Translations under genes and position numbers: made by a program | DNA from: Richelia sp. CSU_2_1 | GTDB taxonomy: Bacteria > Cyanobacteriota > Cyanobacteriia > Cyanobacteriales > Microcoleaceae | Assembly (NCBI GenBank): GCA_012034575.1 | Contig: JAAUPF010000035.1 | Location: 1-45,457, forward strand | DNA: 45,457 nucleotides | Direction of reading: 5' to 3' | In this document: piece by piece, positions 1 through 8,169 of the stretch | Numbering within the stretch: position 1 is the first letter of the stretch | Layout of the letters: each line of letters starts with the position of its first letter | Notes under the pieces: generated by a model | Database searches by the model: none | What the model was told of the DNA's origin: nothing | What the model saw: the letters and a program-made list of their open reading frames with translations, nothing else

Positions 1-85
1 CCCTCTCCCCCCTTTCCCCCTCCCCCACTCTCCTCCTCCCTTCTCCCTTACGGATCGATCCAGCGATCGTCCGCTTTTAATCAAG
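1..85. repeat. C/T-rich polypyrimidine tract downstream of ispG
   Basis: The first ~50 bases are almost purely C and T on the plus strand, with runs of C. The tract lies just past the ispG stop codon. It resembles the CTTCCTT-type pyrimidine arrays seen elsewhere in the window. No coding content is visible. Confidence 0.5.
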
Positions 86-1270
86 TTAATCAATTCTTCC
101 ACGCCTCGGTCTTCCGGCACTTTTCTTAATTTCTTCCCGGCCCCGATATAGGGAAATATAACCCGCTTGCTTCCCGACGTAGCCGTAGTCAGCATCAGCC
201 ATTTCCCCCGGCCCGTTGACGATACAGCCCATGACTGCAATGTCCAAACCCGTCAAGTGCTTCGTCGCTTCTCTCACTTTGTGCAGCACTTCCTCTAAAT
301 TAAACAAAGTGCGACCGCAGGAAGGACAAGCCACGTACTCCACCATCGTTTTCCGCAATCCCAAAGCTTGCAGGATGCTGTAACAGACGGGAATTTCCTT
401 TTCCGGCGCTTCTGTCAGCGAGACGCGGATCGTGTCGCCGATACCGTCGGCCAACAAAGGCGCGAGGCCTGCAGTGGATTTAATTCGCCCGTATTCGCCG
501 TCGCCGGCTTCCGTAACGCCCAAATGCAGGGGGTAATCCATGCCCAAATCGTCCATCCGCTTGACCATCAAGCGGTAAGCTGCCACCATCACTGGTGCCC
601 GCGAAGCTTTCAGGGAAATTACGATATTGCGGAAGTCTAGAGATTCGCAAATTTTAATAAATTCCAGCGCTGACTCTACCATGCCTTCCGGGGTGTCGCC
701 GTAGGTGAACAGCATCCGTTCGGCGAGGGAACCGTGATTGACGCCGATCCGCAAAGCTTTACCTTGGTCGCGCAGGGAAACTACCAGAGGTTCTAGAGTT
801 TCGCGAATTTTTGCGCCAATTTCCGCAAATTCGGCTGCCGTGTATTCGGTTCTGTCTGCTTTCGGCTTTTCAAACACGTACAGTCCCGGATTGATTCTCA
901 CTTTGTCTACGTGCTTTGCTACTTCCAGGGCAATTTTCATCCCGTTGTGGTGCACGTCAGCAACGAGAGGAACTGGTTTGTAAGTGGCGAGCAATTTTTG
1001 CTTGATTTCGGCTAAAGCTTTGGCGTGGGCCATGCTGGGCACGGTAACGCGCACTATTTCGCAGCCAATTTCGTGCAAGCGCCGAATTCCTGCTACCGAA
1101 CCGTCGATGTCGAGGGTGTCTTCGTTAATCATCGACTGGACGACGACGGGGTAGCCGCCGCCGATGGTGACGCTGCCGACTTTGACGGGACGGGTTTTGC
1201 GGCGTTTGATGGTGGTATCGAAGGCGGGTTCTGGGGAGGAAAGTTTAGTGGGATTGGGCAGAGTTTGCAT
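86..1270 (-). CDS. ispG: 4-hydroxy-3-methylbut-2-enyl diphosphate synthase (GcpE/IspG)
   Basis: IspG catalyses the penultimate step of the MEP isoprenoid pathway, reductive ring opening of MEcPP to HMBPP, using a [4Fe-4S] cluster; in cyanobacteria electrons come from ferredoxin. The sequence shows the family's core: a TIM-barrel N-terminal part (for example the VRINPG stretch) and C-terminal cluster cysteines in ACPSCGRT and GCIVNGPGE. Length from the ATG at 1270 is 394 residues, the usual compact bacterial size. I prefer this ATG because the protein then begins MQTLPNPT, the typical cyanobacterial start. A TTG at 1297 in frame would add nine residues but is poorly spaced from the only good Shine-Dalgarno, AGGAG near 1314-1318. 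That site instead fits an out-of-frame ATG at 1304. Confidence 0.95.
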   Translation of the reverse strand: MQTLPNPTKLSSPEPAFDTTIKRRKTRPVKVGSVTIGGGYPVVVQSMINEDTLDIDGSVAGIRRLHEIGCEIVRVTVPSMAHAKALAEIKQKLLATYKPVPLVADVHHNGMKIALEVAKHVDKVRINPGLYVFEKPKADRTEYTAAEFAEIGAKIRETLEPLVVSLRDQGKALRIGVNHGSLAERMLFTYGDTPEGMVESALEFIKICESLDFRNIVISLKASRAPVMVAAYRLMVKRMDDLGMDYPLHLGVTEAGDGEYGRIKSTAGLAPLLADGIGDTIRVSLTEAPEKEIPVCYSILQALGLRKTMVEYVACPSCGRTLFNLEEVLHKVREATKHLTGLDIAVMGCIVNGPGEMADADYGYVGKQAGYISLYRGREEIKKSAGRPRRGRID

Positions 1271-1304
1271 ATGTTGTTGCGAGAGTTCTGTTACCAAAGT
1301 TCAT
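1245..1304 (-). other. Possible 19-codon upstream ORF overlapping the ispG start
   Basis: On the minus strand an AGGAG followed by nine bases precedes ATG at 1304, which opens a 19-codon frame ([19 protein letters not shown]) ending at 1245. It overlaps the first codons of ispG in another reading frame. It could be a translated leader coupling to ispG, or the Shine-Dalgarno could serve the TTG at 1297. There is no homology evidence; the ribosome site is the only support. Confidence 0.25.
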
Positions 1305-1576
1305 ATTTTGTGTCTCCTATTTTTTAGGTTGCCACAGAAATGCTCATTTTGAACAAGTGGTTTTGGGATTGTGATGTTTTAGTGAATGGACGATCGAACT
1401 TGCGATCGAGATTGTACAATTTTGGTCGATCGAACTAAAACCCACCGCCACTGCCAGCACGAAATCGAGTTGGGCAAACGTGAAACGGAGAGTTTATAAC
1501 TCAAAACAAACTACAAAATCCAGCTAAAATACAGATGAGACCGGGATAAACATTAAATTTATTGGCGGTGAGGGCA

Positions 1577-2992
1577 ATGGTTTGGGCATCAGGGAAGGCA
1601 CTCTACGGCGATCGTTACATTATCGAACAGAAGATAGACAAGGGCGAGGGCAGTCTTGGTGTTACCTACTTAGCTGTGAAAGCCCAAAACCAGCAGCGGG
1701 TTGTTATCAAAACCCTAAAAGATGAATATGTCAGCAATTCCCAATTTGCTTGGTATCGGGAAAAGTTTCGGGATGAAGCCCTGCTGCTGTCTTTGTGCCG
1801 GCATCCCAATATTGTGCAAATTGAAAACTATTTTACTGAGGATGAATTGCCTTGCATTGTGATGGAATATGTTGCAGGAGAAGACTTGTGGAACCTCGTC
1901 ACCAATCGCGGCATTCTGTCAGAAGCAGAGGCTGTAAATTACATCCGCAAAATAGGAGAAGCATTAACAGTCGTTCACGATAAAGGTTTGCTGCACCGAG
2001 ATATCAAGCCAAGCAATATTATGTTGCGGGACAATCGAGAAGCTGTTTTGATTGATTTCGGTTTGGCGCGGGGTTTTATTCCCGATCGATCTCAGCAAGT
2101 TACTATTGGAGTAACTCACGGTTTTGCCCCGCCAGAACAGTATGTTGACTTCGGCAGATTTTCTGAGTCTACAGATGTTTATGCTTTAGCAGCAACGCTT
2201 TACTATTTGCTCACAAAAGTCCCGCCAACCGCTGCATTTTTGAGGGCTTTGAACCATCCATTAAAACCGATGTTTCAGATTAATTCTAAGATTAGCGATG
2301 CCGTACATGAAGCAGTCATGCAAGGCATGGCAATGGATGCGATCGAGCGCCCTCAATCGGTGCAAAAATGGTTGGCAATGCTGCCCGCAGCCGATCCAAA
2401 TTTTCAGAAAAAAGCCGATCGACCGCCGCCAGAACAATTAGTCATTCCCTCTATCTCGCCAAAAGTTCGCATCCCTGTACCGCCCACTCAAATATCACCG
2501 CCGCCGATAAACTTGATTTCAGCAAGGGGAATAGATTACCGCAAACTCGACAAGCTGTTGGCTGCCGAAAAATGGAAAAAAGCCGATGCCGAAACATCGT
2601 ACAAAATGCTGGAGGTAGCGGGGAAACAAGAGGAAGACTGGCTGACATTAGAAGATATGAGAGAATTTCCTTGCGAAGATTTGCGGACGATCGATCGGCT
2701 TTGGGTACAATATTCTCGGGGTCATTTCGGCTTTAGCGTGCAGAGGAAAATTTATCAAAATCTGGGAGGAACCCACGAATACGATAGTGAAGTTTGGCAG
2801 AAGTTTGGCGATGCGGTGGGGTGGCGAAAAAACGGCGAATGGCTGTACTATAATGACCTGAGTTTTTCAACCGATGCACCAACAGGTAATCTTCCTTGGC
2901 GCGGCGGATTGGCGGGAGGAGTTATGGGTTTTGGTTGGTTCGGTCTTTCTCCTTCTGATGTGGTGTCGAGACTGGAGAAGTGCAATATTTAA
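1577..2992 (+). CDS. Serine/threonine protein kinase with C-terminal GUN4 domain
   Basis: A Hanks-type kinase occupies roughly residues 14-270: ATP lysine in VVIKTLK, catalytic loop HRDIKPSNIM near residue 140, DFG in DFGLARG near 160, and APPEQY of the activation segment. After a proline-rich linker (about 270-315) comes a GUN4 domain to the end, recognisable from LDKLLAAEKWKKADAET and the RTIDRLWVQYS...FGFSVQ region. GUN4 domains bind Mg-porphyrin intermediates and stimulate Mg-chelatase, so a link between tetrapyrrole status and phosphorylation can be inferred but is not shown. No transmembrane helix is visible. Start: ATG at 1577 behind GTGAGG; an in-frame TTG at 1562 would add five residues. 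The gene is monocistronic, convergent with the dar genes. Confidence 0.9.
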   Translation: MVWASGKALYGDRYIIEQKIDKGEGSLGVTYLAVKAQNQQRVVIKTLKDEYVSNSQFAWYREKFRDEALLLSLCRHPNIVQIENYFTEDELPCIVMEYVAGEDLWNLVTNRGILSEAEAVNYIRKIGEALTVVHDKGLLHRDIKPSNIMLRDNREAVLIDFGLARGFIPDRSQQVTIGVTHGFAPPEQYVDFGRFSESTDVYALAATLYYLLTKVPPTAAFLRALNHPLKPMFQINSKISDAVHEAVMQGMAMDAIERPQSVQKWLAMLPAADPNFQKKADRPPPEQLVIPSISPKVRIPVPPTQISPPPINLISARGIDYRKLDKLLAAEKWKKADAETSYKMLEVAGKQEEDWLTLEDMREFPCEDLRTIDRLWVQYSRGHFGFSVQRKIYQNLGGTHEYDSEVWQKFGDAVGWRKNGEWLYYNDLSFSTDAPTGNLPWRGGLAGGVMGFGWFGLSPSDVVSRLEKCNI

Positions 2993-3063
2993 AGGTTTTA
3001 AAACAAGTAATCATTGTTCGCCGTGCGTCGCGATCGCAGCGACTTAAATAATGGTAATTTGTA

Positions 3064-3085
3064 GGGACACGGCACTGCCGTGTCC
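3064..3085. repeat. Palindromic REP-like repeat, GGACACGG family
   Basis: A near-perfect palindrome (GGGACACGGCACTGCCGTGTCC) between the kinase and dar genes. A second copy sits at 39980-40000 and a degraded one near 45327. Such hairpins recur in cyanobacterial intergenic DNA and may act as bidirectional transcript ends between convergent genes. Confidence 0.6.
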
Positions 3086-3111
3086 TGGTATCTGTAAGGG
3101 CGATCGAACTA

Positions 3112-3505
3112 TTAAATAAACCAATTTTGCTCGTGAAGGCGCTGCCATGCTTTGCGAATGTGTTGGGGTTTAAAAAGTTCGCTTTTGCGGGTATTCCACT
3201 CGCGAACAAGTTCGATCGACCTTTCGCAATTCTCTGCTGCTTCCTTATTTCCATAGCAACCCAGTGAACGGTTGCTAATAATTCCATGCTATAGGGAGTT
3301 TCAAAACCGTTGATTAACTTGCTAACGCGATCGAGTCTTGCATTAGCATCAGTAGCATTTTCTAAAAACTCCCGCGCTGCTATTTTACCTGCCGGCAATA
3401 CATAGATTTCTGCCTCCCGGCTTCTATCTCCATAACCTCGAATATAATGTCCTTCTAATACCTGCAAAACATGATGCAAATTATTGGCATAGGGACCGTA
3501 CTGTC
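3112..3505 (-). pseudogene. darG: darG C-terminal part, out of frame with the macrodomain
   Basis: Reading past the stop of the macrodomain frame, two other minus frames together give the missing DarG C-terminus. First comes YGPYANNLHHVLQVLEGHY onward (from about 3500 to 3250), then, one frame over, KEAAENCERSIELVREW through WQRLHEQNWFI and a TAA at 3112. Restoring one A in the run at 3506-3508 (plus-strand T) and one in the run at 3248-3250 fuses everything into a single 344-residue DarG, the normal length. The C-terminal domain of DarG is known to contact and neutralise DarT. As written, no start codon serves this part, so it would be lost unless the two missing bases are sequencing errors. 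Confidence 0.75.
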
Positions 3506-4144
3506 TTTCACGTACTGTAATTTTAGCGGTTCGCCTGCTACTTGAAGAAAATAAGCTAGCTTTTGAATTTCTAGCATTGTGAGTCGGTAGCCGGGAATTC
3601 CGTACAATTCTAGCAAGTTAATAAATAAGGCGCGCGATCGAGTCATTTTCGGTGTTTCGGTAGCAACCCGCATCGCATCAACTTCTGGAGTAGCCTGCGG
3701 TTCAAACAGCAAAACTTGCACGTTTGGTAGGTCTGAAAAAGCTGATTCAATTAGCGGTTTAACTGTTTTCCAAGACAAGCCGCCATTCCCGCAGCCTAGG
3801 GGCGGAACGGCAATAGAAGTGATGCCTAATTCCTTTACTTCAAGAATCAAAGCTTTCAGTCCGCTTTGAATATCTTCGATTCTTGATTTGCCTCTCCAGT
3901 GACGTTTTGTAGGAAAATTAATAATGTATCGGGGATTAAATAGATTGTTGCAAGATACTACAAACATTCGACCGGGCTGAACTTCTTTTGCCCGACAAGC
4001 CTTTTCGTATTGGCGGAAGTTTTCGGGATATGCCTGCTTGAATTGCAAGGCAATTCCTTTGCCCATAATTCCTACACAGTTAACTGTGTTGACTAGGGCT
4101 TCGGCATTTGCTTCTAAAAGGTTGCCTTGCTGGATTTTAATCAC
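3455..4144 (-). CDS. darG: DarG antitoxin, macrodomain part (frameshifted)
   Basis: DarG is the antitoxin of the DarTG system; its N-terminal macrodomain removes ADP-ribose from DNA. Residues 1-155 carry macrodomain features: GNLLEANAEALVNTVNCVGIMGKGIA and the PPLGCGNGGLSW loop. From about residue 175 the C-terminal toxin-binding domain begins (YRLTMLEIQKLAYFLQVAGEP), but the frame is lost after LKLQYVKD and 15 foreign residues follow to a stop at 3455. The start ATG at 4144 lies 23 bases after the darT stop, so the two form one operon with toxin first. The hydrolase part should still fold, so partial protection is possible even if the frameshift is real. Confidence 0.88.
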   Translation of the reverse strand: MIKIQQGNLLEANAEALVNTVNCVGIMGKGIALQFKQAYPENFRQYEKACRAKEVQPGRMFVVSCNNLFNPRYIINFPTKRHWRGKSRIEDIQSGLKALILEVKELGITSIAVPPLGCGNGGLSWKTVKPLIESAFSDLPNVQVLLFEPQATPEVDAMRVATETPKMTRSRALFINLLELYGIPGYRLTMLEIQKLAYFLQVAGEPLKLQYVKDSTVPMPIICIMFCRY

Positions 4145-4167
4145 TTTTTTTCCGGTTCTTGTTTATT

Positions 4168-4794
4168 TTAATAATACCAGTTTTGACGGACTATTACAGC
4201 AGGTTTGTGTGTAAAATTTTGTAAAATATTCTCTACTTGTGCTTGAATTGCAGAGTTGATAACGCCAATTTGTGCAATTAACTGCCAAGGGAAGAAGTTG
4301 CGAACTAAAAACTCAGCTTGACGCCGGCGCTTTCTATCATTGTCTTCATCTGTGTCGTTCCAATAACGAGCTTCCATGACATCCCAATCGATTTGATATA
4401 GCTCGTAGAGGTTATCAAAAAAGGTGGTGAGTTTCATGACTGCATGACCGTCAGTAAAAACAAAATCTAAACCCACGTTTTCTATATTAAACACATCAGA
4501 AACCCGGTGAATAACTGGTTCCTGACCTTGAGTATAGCTTGCTACATATCCTTTATTAATAGAGTATAACATCGGAGAACGCGGTGCAAAATAAAATGGA
4601 ACATAATCGTGCAATACACCACCGACACCGCATGGAACGCGGAATGTAGCGCGACGATATTGAATGTTTTCGCAAGCAATATTAGTGTAATGAATTCTTG
4701 CTGTATGCATAGTGTTGTAAGCTAATAATCCACCAGCAGAAATAATAGATTCTAGATTGTCAATGTGGGTGATGTGGTAGATAGGTGTTGGCAC
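4168..4794 (-). CDS. darT: DarT DNA ADP-ribosyltransferase toxin (DUF4433)
   Basis: DarT transfers ADP-ribose from NAD+ onto DNA bases (thymidine or guanosine, depending on subfamily), blocking replication; DarTG systems act in phage defence. The frame is intact at 208 residues, the usual size. Visible features are the N-terminal NAD-site motif YHITHIDNLESIISAGGL, the FYFAPRSPMLY segment, TDGHA, and the late AEFLV motif (about residue 165), whose glutamate fits the catalytic position. It precedes darG in the same operon. An intact toxin next to an antitoxin that is broken as written is unexpected and bears on whether the darG frameshifts are real. Confidence 0.9.
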   Translation of the reverse strand: MPTPIYHITHIDNLESIISAGGLLAYNTMHTARIHYTNIACENIQYRRATFRVPCGVGGVLHDYVPFYFAPRSPMLYSINKGYVASYTQGQEPVIHRVSDVFNIENVGLDFVFTDGHAVMKLTTFFDNLYELYQIDWDVMEARYWNDTDEDNDRKRRRQAEFLVRNFFPWQLIAQIGVINSAIQAQVENILQNFTHKPAVIVRQNWYY

Positions 4795-4878
4795 TGCTGT
4801 TATCTGTTCGCTATTTTAGGTTTAACATACAATTATAATATACGCTTGGCAGTTAAAGACAAATAATCTTTTAGTTTG

Positions 4879-6264
4879 CTATTTACCAATGCAAAATCTG
4901 CTAAAAATCCGATCCAACACCGACTCAGTTACTTCTTCGCCCGTAACTTCTCCTAATGCTTGAATCGCACCTCGCAAATCGATCGTCCAAAAATCTAAGG
5001 GCAATTTATTGCTCATCGTATCCGCACACTGTTCCAGAGAAATTTTAGCTTGCGTTAAGGCTGCTGCTTGCCGCTGGTTGATTGCTAAGTCGGTGTTTGC
5101 TGCTTGCAAATTGCCGGCGCTGACGGTTTCTAAAATTGCTGTTTCTAAGTCTTCTATACCTCGATCGAGCGCGGCGGCTGTAGCAACTACAGGGTGAGTT
5201 TCAGGGGGAAATGGCAATTGGGGACTTGTTTTTACGAGATCGATTTTGTTGATAATTATAATGAGCGATCGATCTTTTACTTGTGCGTAAATTTCGGCAT
5301 CGCCTTCAGTCCAACCAGTCGCGGCATCGATCGTTAGCAATACTAAATCGGCTTGTTTTGCTGCGGCACGCGATCGATCGACTCCAATCTTTTCTACTCG
5401 ATCGTCCGTTTCCCGAATTCCCGCAGTATCGAGTACCTGCACCGGAATTCCGCCTACAACTAACTGCGATTCTACTACATCTCGCGTCGTACCGGGCAAA
5501 TCCGTCACGATCGCCCGATCGCTCTTACTCCAAGCATTTAACAAACTTGATTTTCCCACATTCGGCCGCCCGACGATCGCGATTTTTAAACCGGTTCTCA
5601 ACAATTCTCCGCGATCGGCTGTTGCTAAAATTGCTGACAGTTCCTGCAAAACTCGATTAATTTCCCCCGCGATTTCAGCTTCATTTAAAGGCGGCAAATC
5701 TTCCTCAAAATCAATTCTTGCTTCAATTTCTGCCAGCAAATCCAAACAAGTTGCCCGCAATTTGCGGATCGGCGAGGCTAATTTTCCCTGCAATCCAGCT
5801 AAAGCACTTTGGGCGGCGGCGGGAGATTTTGCTCCGACTAAATCAGCGATGCTTTCTGCTTGGGTTAAATCCAGCCTGCCGTTTAAAAAAGCCCGCAGCG
5901 AAAACTCTCCCGCTTGCGCCAACCTCGCGCCATTTTCCAAACACAATTGCAAGACTTGTTGCACGGCAATAATCCCGCCGTGACAGTGAAATTCTACGAC
6001 ATCTTCGCGGGTAAAAGAACGCGGTGCTTGCATGATTAACAGCAAAGCTTCGTCGATCGATTCTTGGGTTTGAGGGTGGCGGATATAGCCGTAAATTATG
6101 CGGTGAGACTCCCATATTTGCTTGCCTGGGGCGCGAAATATAGTTTTAGCAATTTTTAAAGCTTCGGAACCGGAAACGCGCACGATGCCAACGCTACCTT
6201 GTTGGGGAACAATGGCTGTAGCGATCGCCGCGATCGTTCCTCCTTTGGTGAGTGATTCTGACAT
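4879..6264 (-). CDS. mnmE: tRNA uridine-5-carboxymethylaminomethyl modification GTPase MnmE
   Basis: MnmE works with MnmG to place cmnm5 on the wobble uridine of certain tRNAs. The 461-residue protein has the N-terminal tetrahydrofolate-binding domain (IAAIATA...[10 protein letters not shown]), the helical domain, and an inserted G domain near 225-375 with GRPNVGKSS (G1), DTAGI (G3) and NKID (G4). It ends in the invariant FCIGK, whose cysteine is conserved in the family. Its ATG lies only about ten bases downstream of a TTGACAG heptamer array that fills its 5' flank. Confidence 0.96.
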   Translation of the reverse strand: MSESLTKGGTIAAIATAIVPQQGSVGIVRVSGSEALKIAKTIFRAPGKQIWESHRIIYGYIRHPQTQESIDEALLLIMQAPRSFTREDVVEFHCHGGIIAVQQVLQLCLENGARLAQAGEFSLRAFLNGRLDLTQAESIADLVGAKSPAAAQSALAGLQGKLASPIRKLRATCLDLLAEIEARIDFEEDLPPLNEAEIAGEINRVLQELSAILATADRGELLRTGLKIAIVGRPNVGKSSLLNAWSKSDRAIVTDLPGTTRDVVESQLVVGGIPVQVLDTAGIRETDDRVEKIGVDRSRAAAKQADLVLLTIDAATGWTEGDAEIYAQVKDRSLIIIINKIDLVKTSPQLPFPPETHPVVATAAALDRGIEDLETAILETVSAGNLQAANTDLAINQRQAAALTQAKISLEQCADTMSNKLPLDFWTIDLRGAIQALGEVTGEEVTESVLDRIFSRFCIGK

Positions 6265-6272
6265 AAGGAATA

Positions 6273-6308
6273 GTTGGCAGTTGACAGTTGACAGTTGACA
6301 GTTGATAG
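6273..6308. repeat. Heptamer tandem repeat (TTGACAG)n upstream of mnmE
   Basis: Five near-perfect copies of TTGACAG/TTGATAG/TTGGCAG with a 7-bp period. This is the short tandemly repeated repetitive (STRR) type known from filamentous cyanobacteria. The same unit recurs near 11514, 21532, 29583, 37502, 39831, 39896 and 44927. Confidence 0.8.
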
Positions 6309-6374
6309 CAGATTACTTGTTCCGCTCGACAGCTTTGCAGGAGTTCCCTCAGTTAGATGAGGTGTAGACTTATC

Positions 6375-6412
6375 TATTACCTATTACCTATTACCTATTA
6401 CCTATTACCTAT
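6375..6412. repeat. Heptamer tandem repeat (TATTACC)n
   Basis: About five copies of a 7-bp unit (TATTACC) ending inside the next gene: the stop codon of the small minus-strand gene at 6405 comes from the repeat edge (GATAGGTAA on that strand). Confidence 0.8.
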
Positions 6413-6602
6413 CTTCTAAGGTGTAAAGATCTGGTTCGTCATGCAAAAAGTCCAAACAACCACCCCTTTGAGCAAGCTGTGCTAGTTCTTGAGTCGAAGG
6501 ATAGGGGATGTTTGCTAATAATTTTTCTACAATTGCTAATTGCTCGTCTGTCGAGAGAGACAGAATAACTTGAATTAGGGAGTCAATCAGTTGTACGTTC
6601 AT
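6405..6602 (-). CDS. Small antitoxin-like protein, C-terminus cut by a repeat
   Basis: A 65-residue protein. The N-terminal helix (LIDSLIQVILSLSTDEQLAIVEKLL) and the tail FLHDEPDLYTLED resemble small cyanobacterial type II antitoxin-like proteins, in which the tail usually continues LEDGEP. Here the frame ends LEDR-stop exactly where the TATTACC array begins, so the repeat appears to have replaced the natural end. No toxin gene follows; mnmE is next. ATG at 6602 is preferred, with AGGTGA six bases upstream; the GTG at 6611 lies in that ribosome site. The family assignment rests on resemblance recalled from similar proteins and is tentative. Confidence 0.5.
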   Translation of the reverse strand: MNVQLIDSLIQVILSLSTDEQLAIVEKLLANIPYPSTQELAQLAQRGGCLDFLHDEPDLYTLEDR

Positions 6603-6700
6603 AGAAATCACCTGTTGCCCAGCTTTTTAATTATACAGGTATAATTTACAGGTTAAACAACTGGAGTTTAGACTAAAGTGCCGATCGAATCTGCACTCTT

Positions 6701-6895
6701 GAACGTCAACGGTTGCTGGCATTAAGCTATAAAGCTTAACGATAAGATATAAGTCCAGCGACCGTTGACGTTCTCTTCAAGGCCGTGAAGTCTCCCGAAA
6801 GAAACACGCAGGGCGGCCTAATTTCTTAACTGTCGTTGAGACTAAAAAATAGAGAACGGTGGCAAAAGAAGAACTTAAGCCACCGCATCGGGAGA
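6701..6895 (+). other. Structured leader of the insertion sequence
   Basis: A large hairpin pairs 6701-6719 (GAACGTCAACGGTTGCTGG) with 6755-6773 (18 of 19 bp) and encloses a second perfect hairpin at 6722-6739 (TTAAGCT-ATAA-AGCTTAA). Further on, TCTCCCGA at 6791-6798 pairs with TCGGGAGA at 6888-6895, and inside it CGGTGGC (6857-6863) pairs with GCCACCG (6879-6885). The whole lies between the left terminal repeat and the transposase start. It could be an RNA leader controlling transposase translation or DNA structure used by the transposase. Confidence 0.55.
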
Positions 6896-6932
6896 GAATG
6901 AGGGTGAAAAAGAAAACCTATCCACTCCCTCA

Positions 6933-7856
6933 ATGAACATTGAACGATTAAAGGACTTTCGTCAAGCAGCATACGAATTATTGGTGAGGGCGAAAGATGC
7001 TACATTCGAGCTAATGGATGCAGTGATGACTACCAGGAATGCCTCATGTTTGGCAGAATTTTCGCTCAGCCCTCTATTCAATCGACAATGGTCAAGTGTC
7101 TATGAAGCCTTACAAGACACAAGGCCAAACCGAAAAAAACTGATGGAGTTGTATCAAAAGCAGTTAGAACAGCAAGTACCCGCAACAGAACATATCTTAG
7201 TAGCTATAGACCACACTGCATGGGGCAGACCAGATGCCAAAACATTAAAAGACAGAACCCATGAATATCAGAGGGGCACTGTTGTTGGACAGGGGTACAG
7301 TACCATTGCCTGGATACCTGAAGCTGGTGGAAGTTGGGCATTACCCCTACTCCACGAACGAATTAGTAGTGAGTCTTCACCAATACTTCAAGCAGCTTCT
7401 CAACTCAAACTTGTCTGCGAACAAAGCGTCAACCCAGTTTTAGCAGTCTTAGATATTGTTTGGTTTAAGTATTTACGGCGTTTTGCGGTAGATCATTGGT
7501 ATCGCTTTGCCAAGCAAAGATTGCATTGGACATTACCTAACTTGAGAACTCCCGAACAATCTGAACGTTGGAGTGATTTAATGCCATTGATGAGTTGGCA
7601 ACTCTGGTTGGCTAGGGATTTAGTTGCAGAAAATCGACTGCCTTGGCAATCTGCTACGATTGATTTAACTCCTGGACGTGTTGCCCAATCAATGTTGTCG
7701 GTTTTAGTTGACATTGGTACTCCGACGAAACCACCTAAATCGCGGGGAAAATCTCCTGGTTGGCAAACAGGAAAGGTACGAGAAGCGGCACCGCGATATC
7801 CCACTGTCAAAAAACGTGTTTCACGACGCAAAAAGTCTTCGAGATTAGTTGTTTGA
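6933..7856 (+). CDS. DDE-type (IS4/IS701-like) transposase, internally deleted
   Basis: The 307-residue protein has a helical N-terminus, then the first catalytic-type aspartate in LVAIDHTAWGRPDAKTLKDR and a GQGYSTIAWIP segment, as in IS4/IS701-like transposases. The region around VLAVLD jumps straight to IVWFKYLRRFAVDHWYRFAKQRLHW, so the middle of the catalytic domain that normally carries the second aspartate seems missing. A shorter gap is likely near HEYQRGTVVGQG. The frame stays open, so the losses were in-frame. Family members I know are about 400-450 residues. The C-terminus is very basic (KPPKSRGKSPG, KKRVSRRKKSS). Activity is doubtful. Confidence 0.75.
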   Translation: MNIERLKDFRQAAYELLVRAKDATFELMDAVMTTRNASCLAEFSLSPLFNRQWSSVYEALQDTRPNRKKLMELYQKQLEQQVPATEHILVAIDHTAWGRPDAKTLKDRTHEYQRGTVVGQGYSTIAWIPEAGGSWALPLLHERISSESSPILQAASQLKLVCEQSVNPVLAVLDIVWFKYLRRFAVDHWYRFAKQRLHWTLPNLRTPEQSERWSDLMPLMSWQLWLARDLVAENRLPWQSATIDLTPGRVAQSMLSVLVDIGTPTKPPKSRGKSPGWQTGKVREAAPRYPTVKKRVSRRKKSSRLVV

Positions 7857-8169
7857 TCTCCTCTTTTTTGAGTTTTAGATCGATAACTTGCCTGATTTTG
7901 AAAGGCAGGTACTTTTAGATGCGATCGTTTTTAGTCTAAACTCCAGTAAACAACTCTCGCCTCCAAAAAATTCTGGAAAATTTGTGTCGGCGATCGCCAG
8001 ACAAAACCGAATCGGACAAAACTGGAATTTTTGAGTCGAGTTTCATTATAATATTACCGAAGGGTTCGCATCTAAGACCGGTGGATACTGCTCGACAGTC
8101 CGGGCCGATCGACCGCAGGCACGATCGGCGATCGATTCAATATTTTGTTTGAAAAACCCATTATCTAAT

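Larger units (their letters stand above)
6661..7946 (+). mobile_element. Insertion sequence, 1286 bp, 17-bp TIRs and 7-bp target duplication
   Basis: The ends are perfect 17-bp inverted repeats: CTGGAGTTTAGACTAAA at 6661-6677 and its complement at 7930-7946. The host sequence TAAACAA occurs directly before (6654-6660) and after (7947-7953), a clean 7-bp target duplication. Inside are a ~230-bp structured leader and one transposase frame. The transposase looks shortened, so this copy may be non-autonomous, though its ends look recent and intact. Confidence 0.9.

Noticed and set aside
2922..3479. 185-codon minus-strand frame as a separate gene
   Set aside because: Its first two thirds are the shifted C-terminus of DarG; the rest is out-of-frame sequence running into the convergent kinase gene.
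6701..6895. Structured IS leader as an IS110-type bridge RNA
   Set aside because: Bridge RNAs belong to IS110 elements with DEDD recombinases; this element has TIRs, a 7-bp target duplication and a DDE-type transposase.
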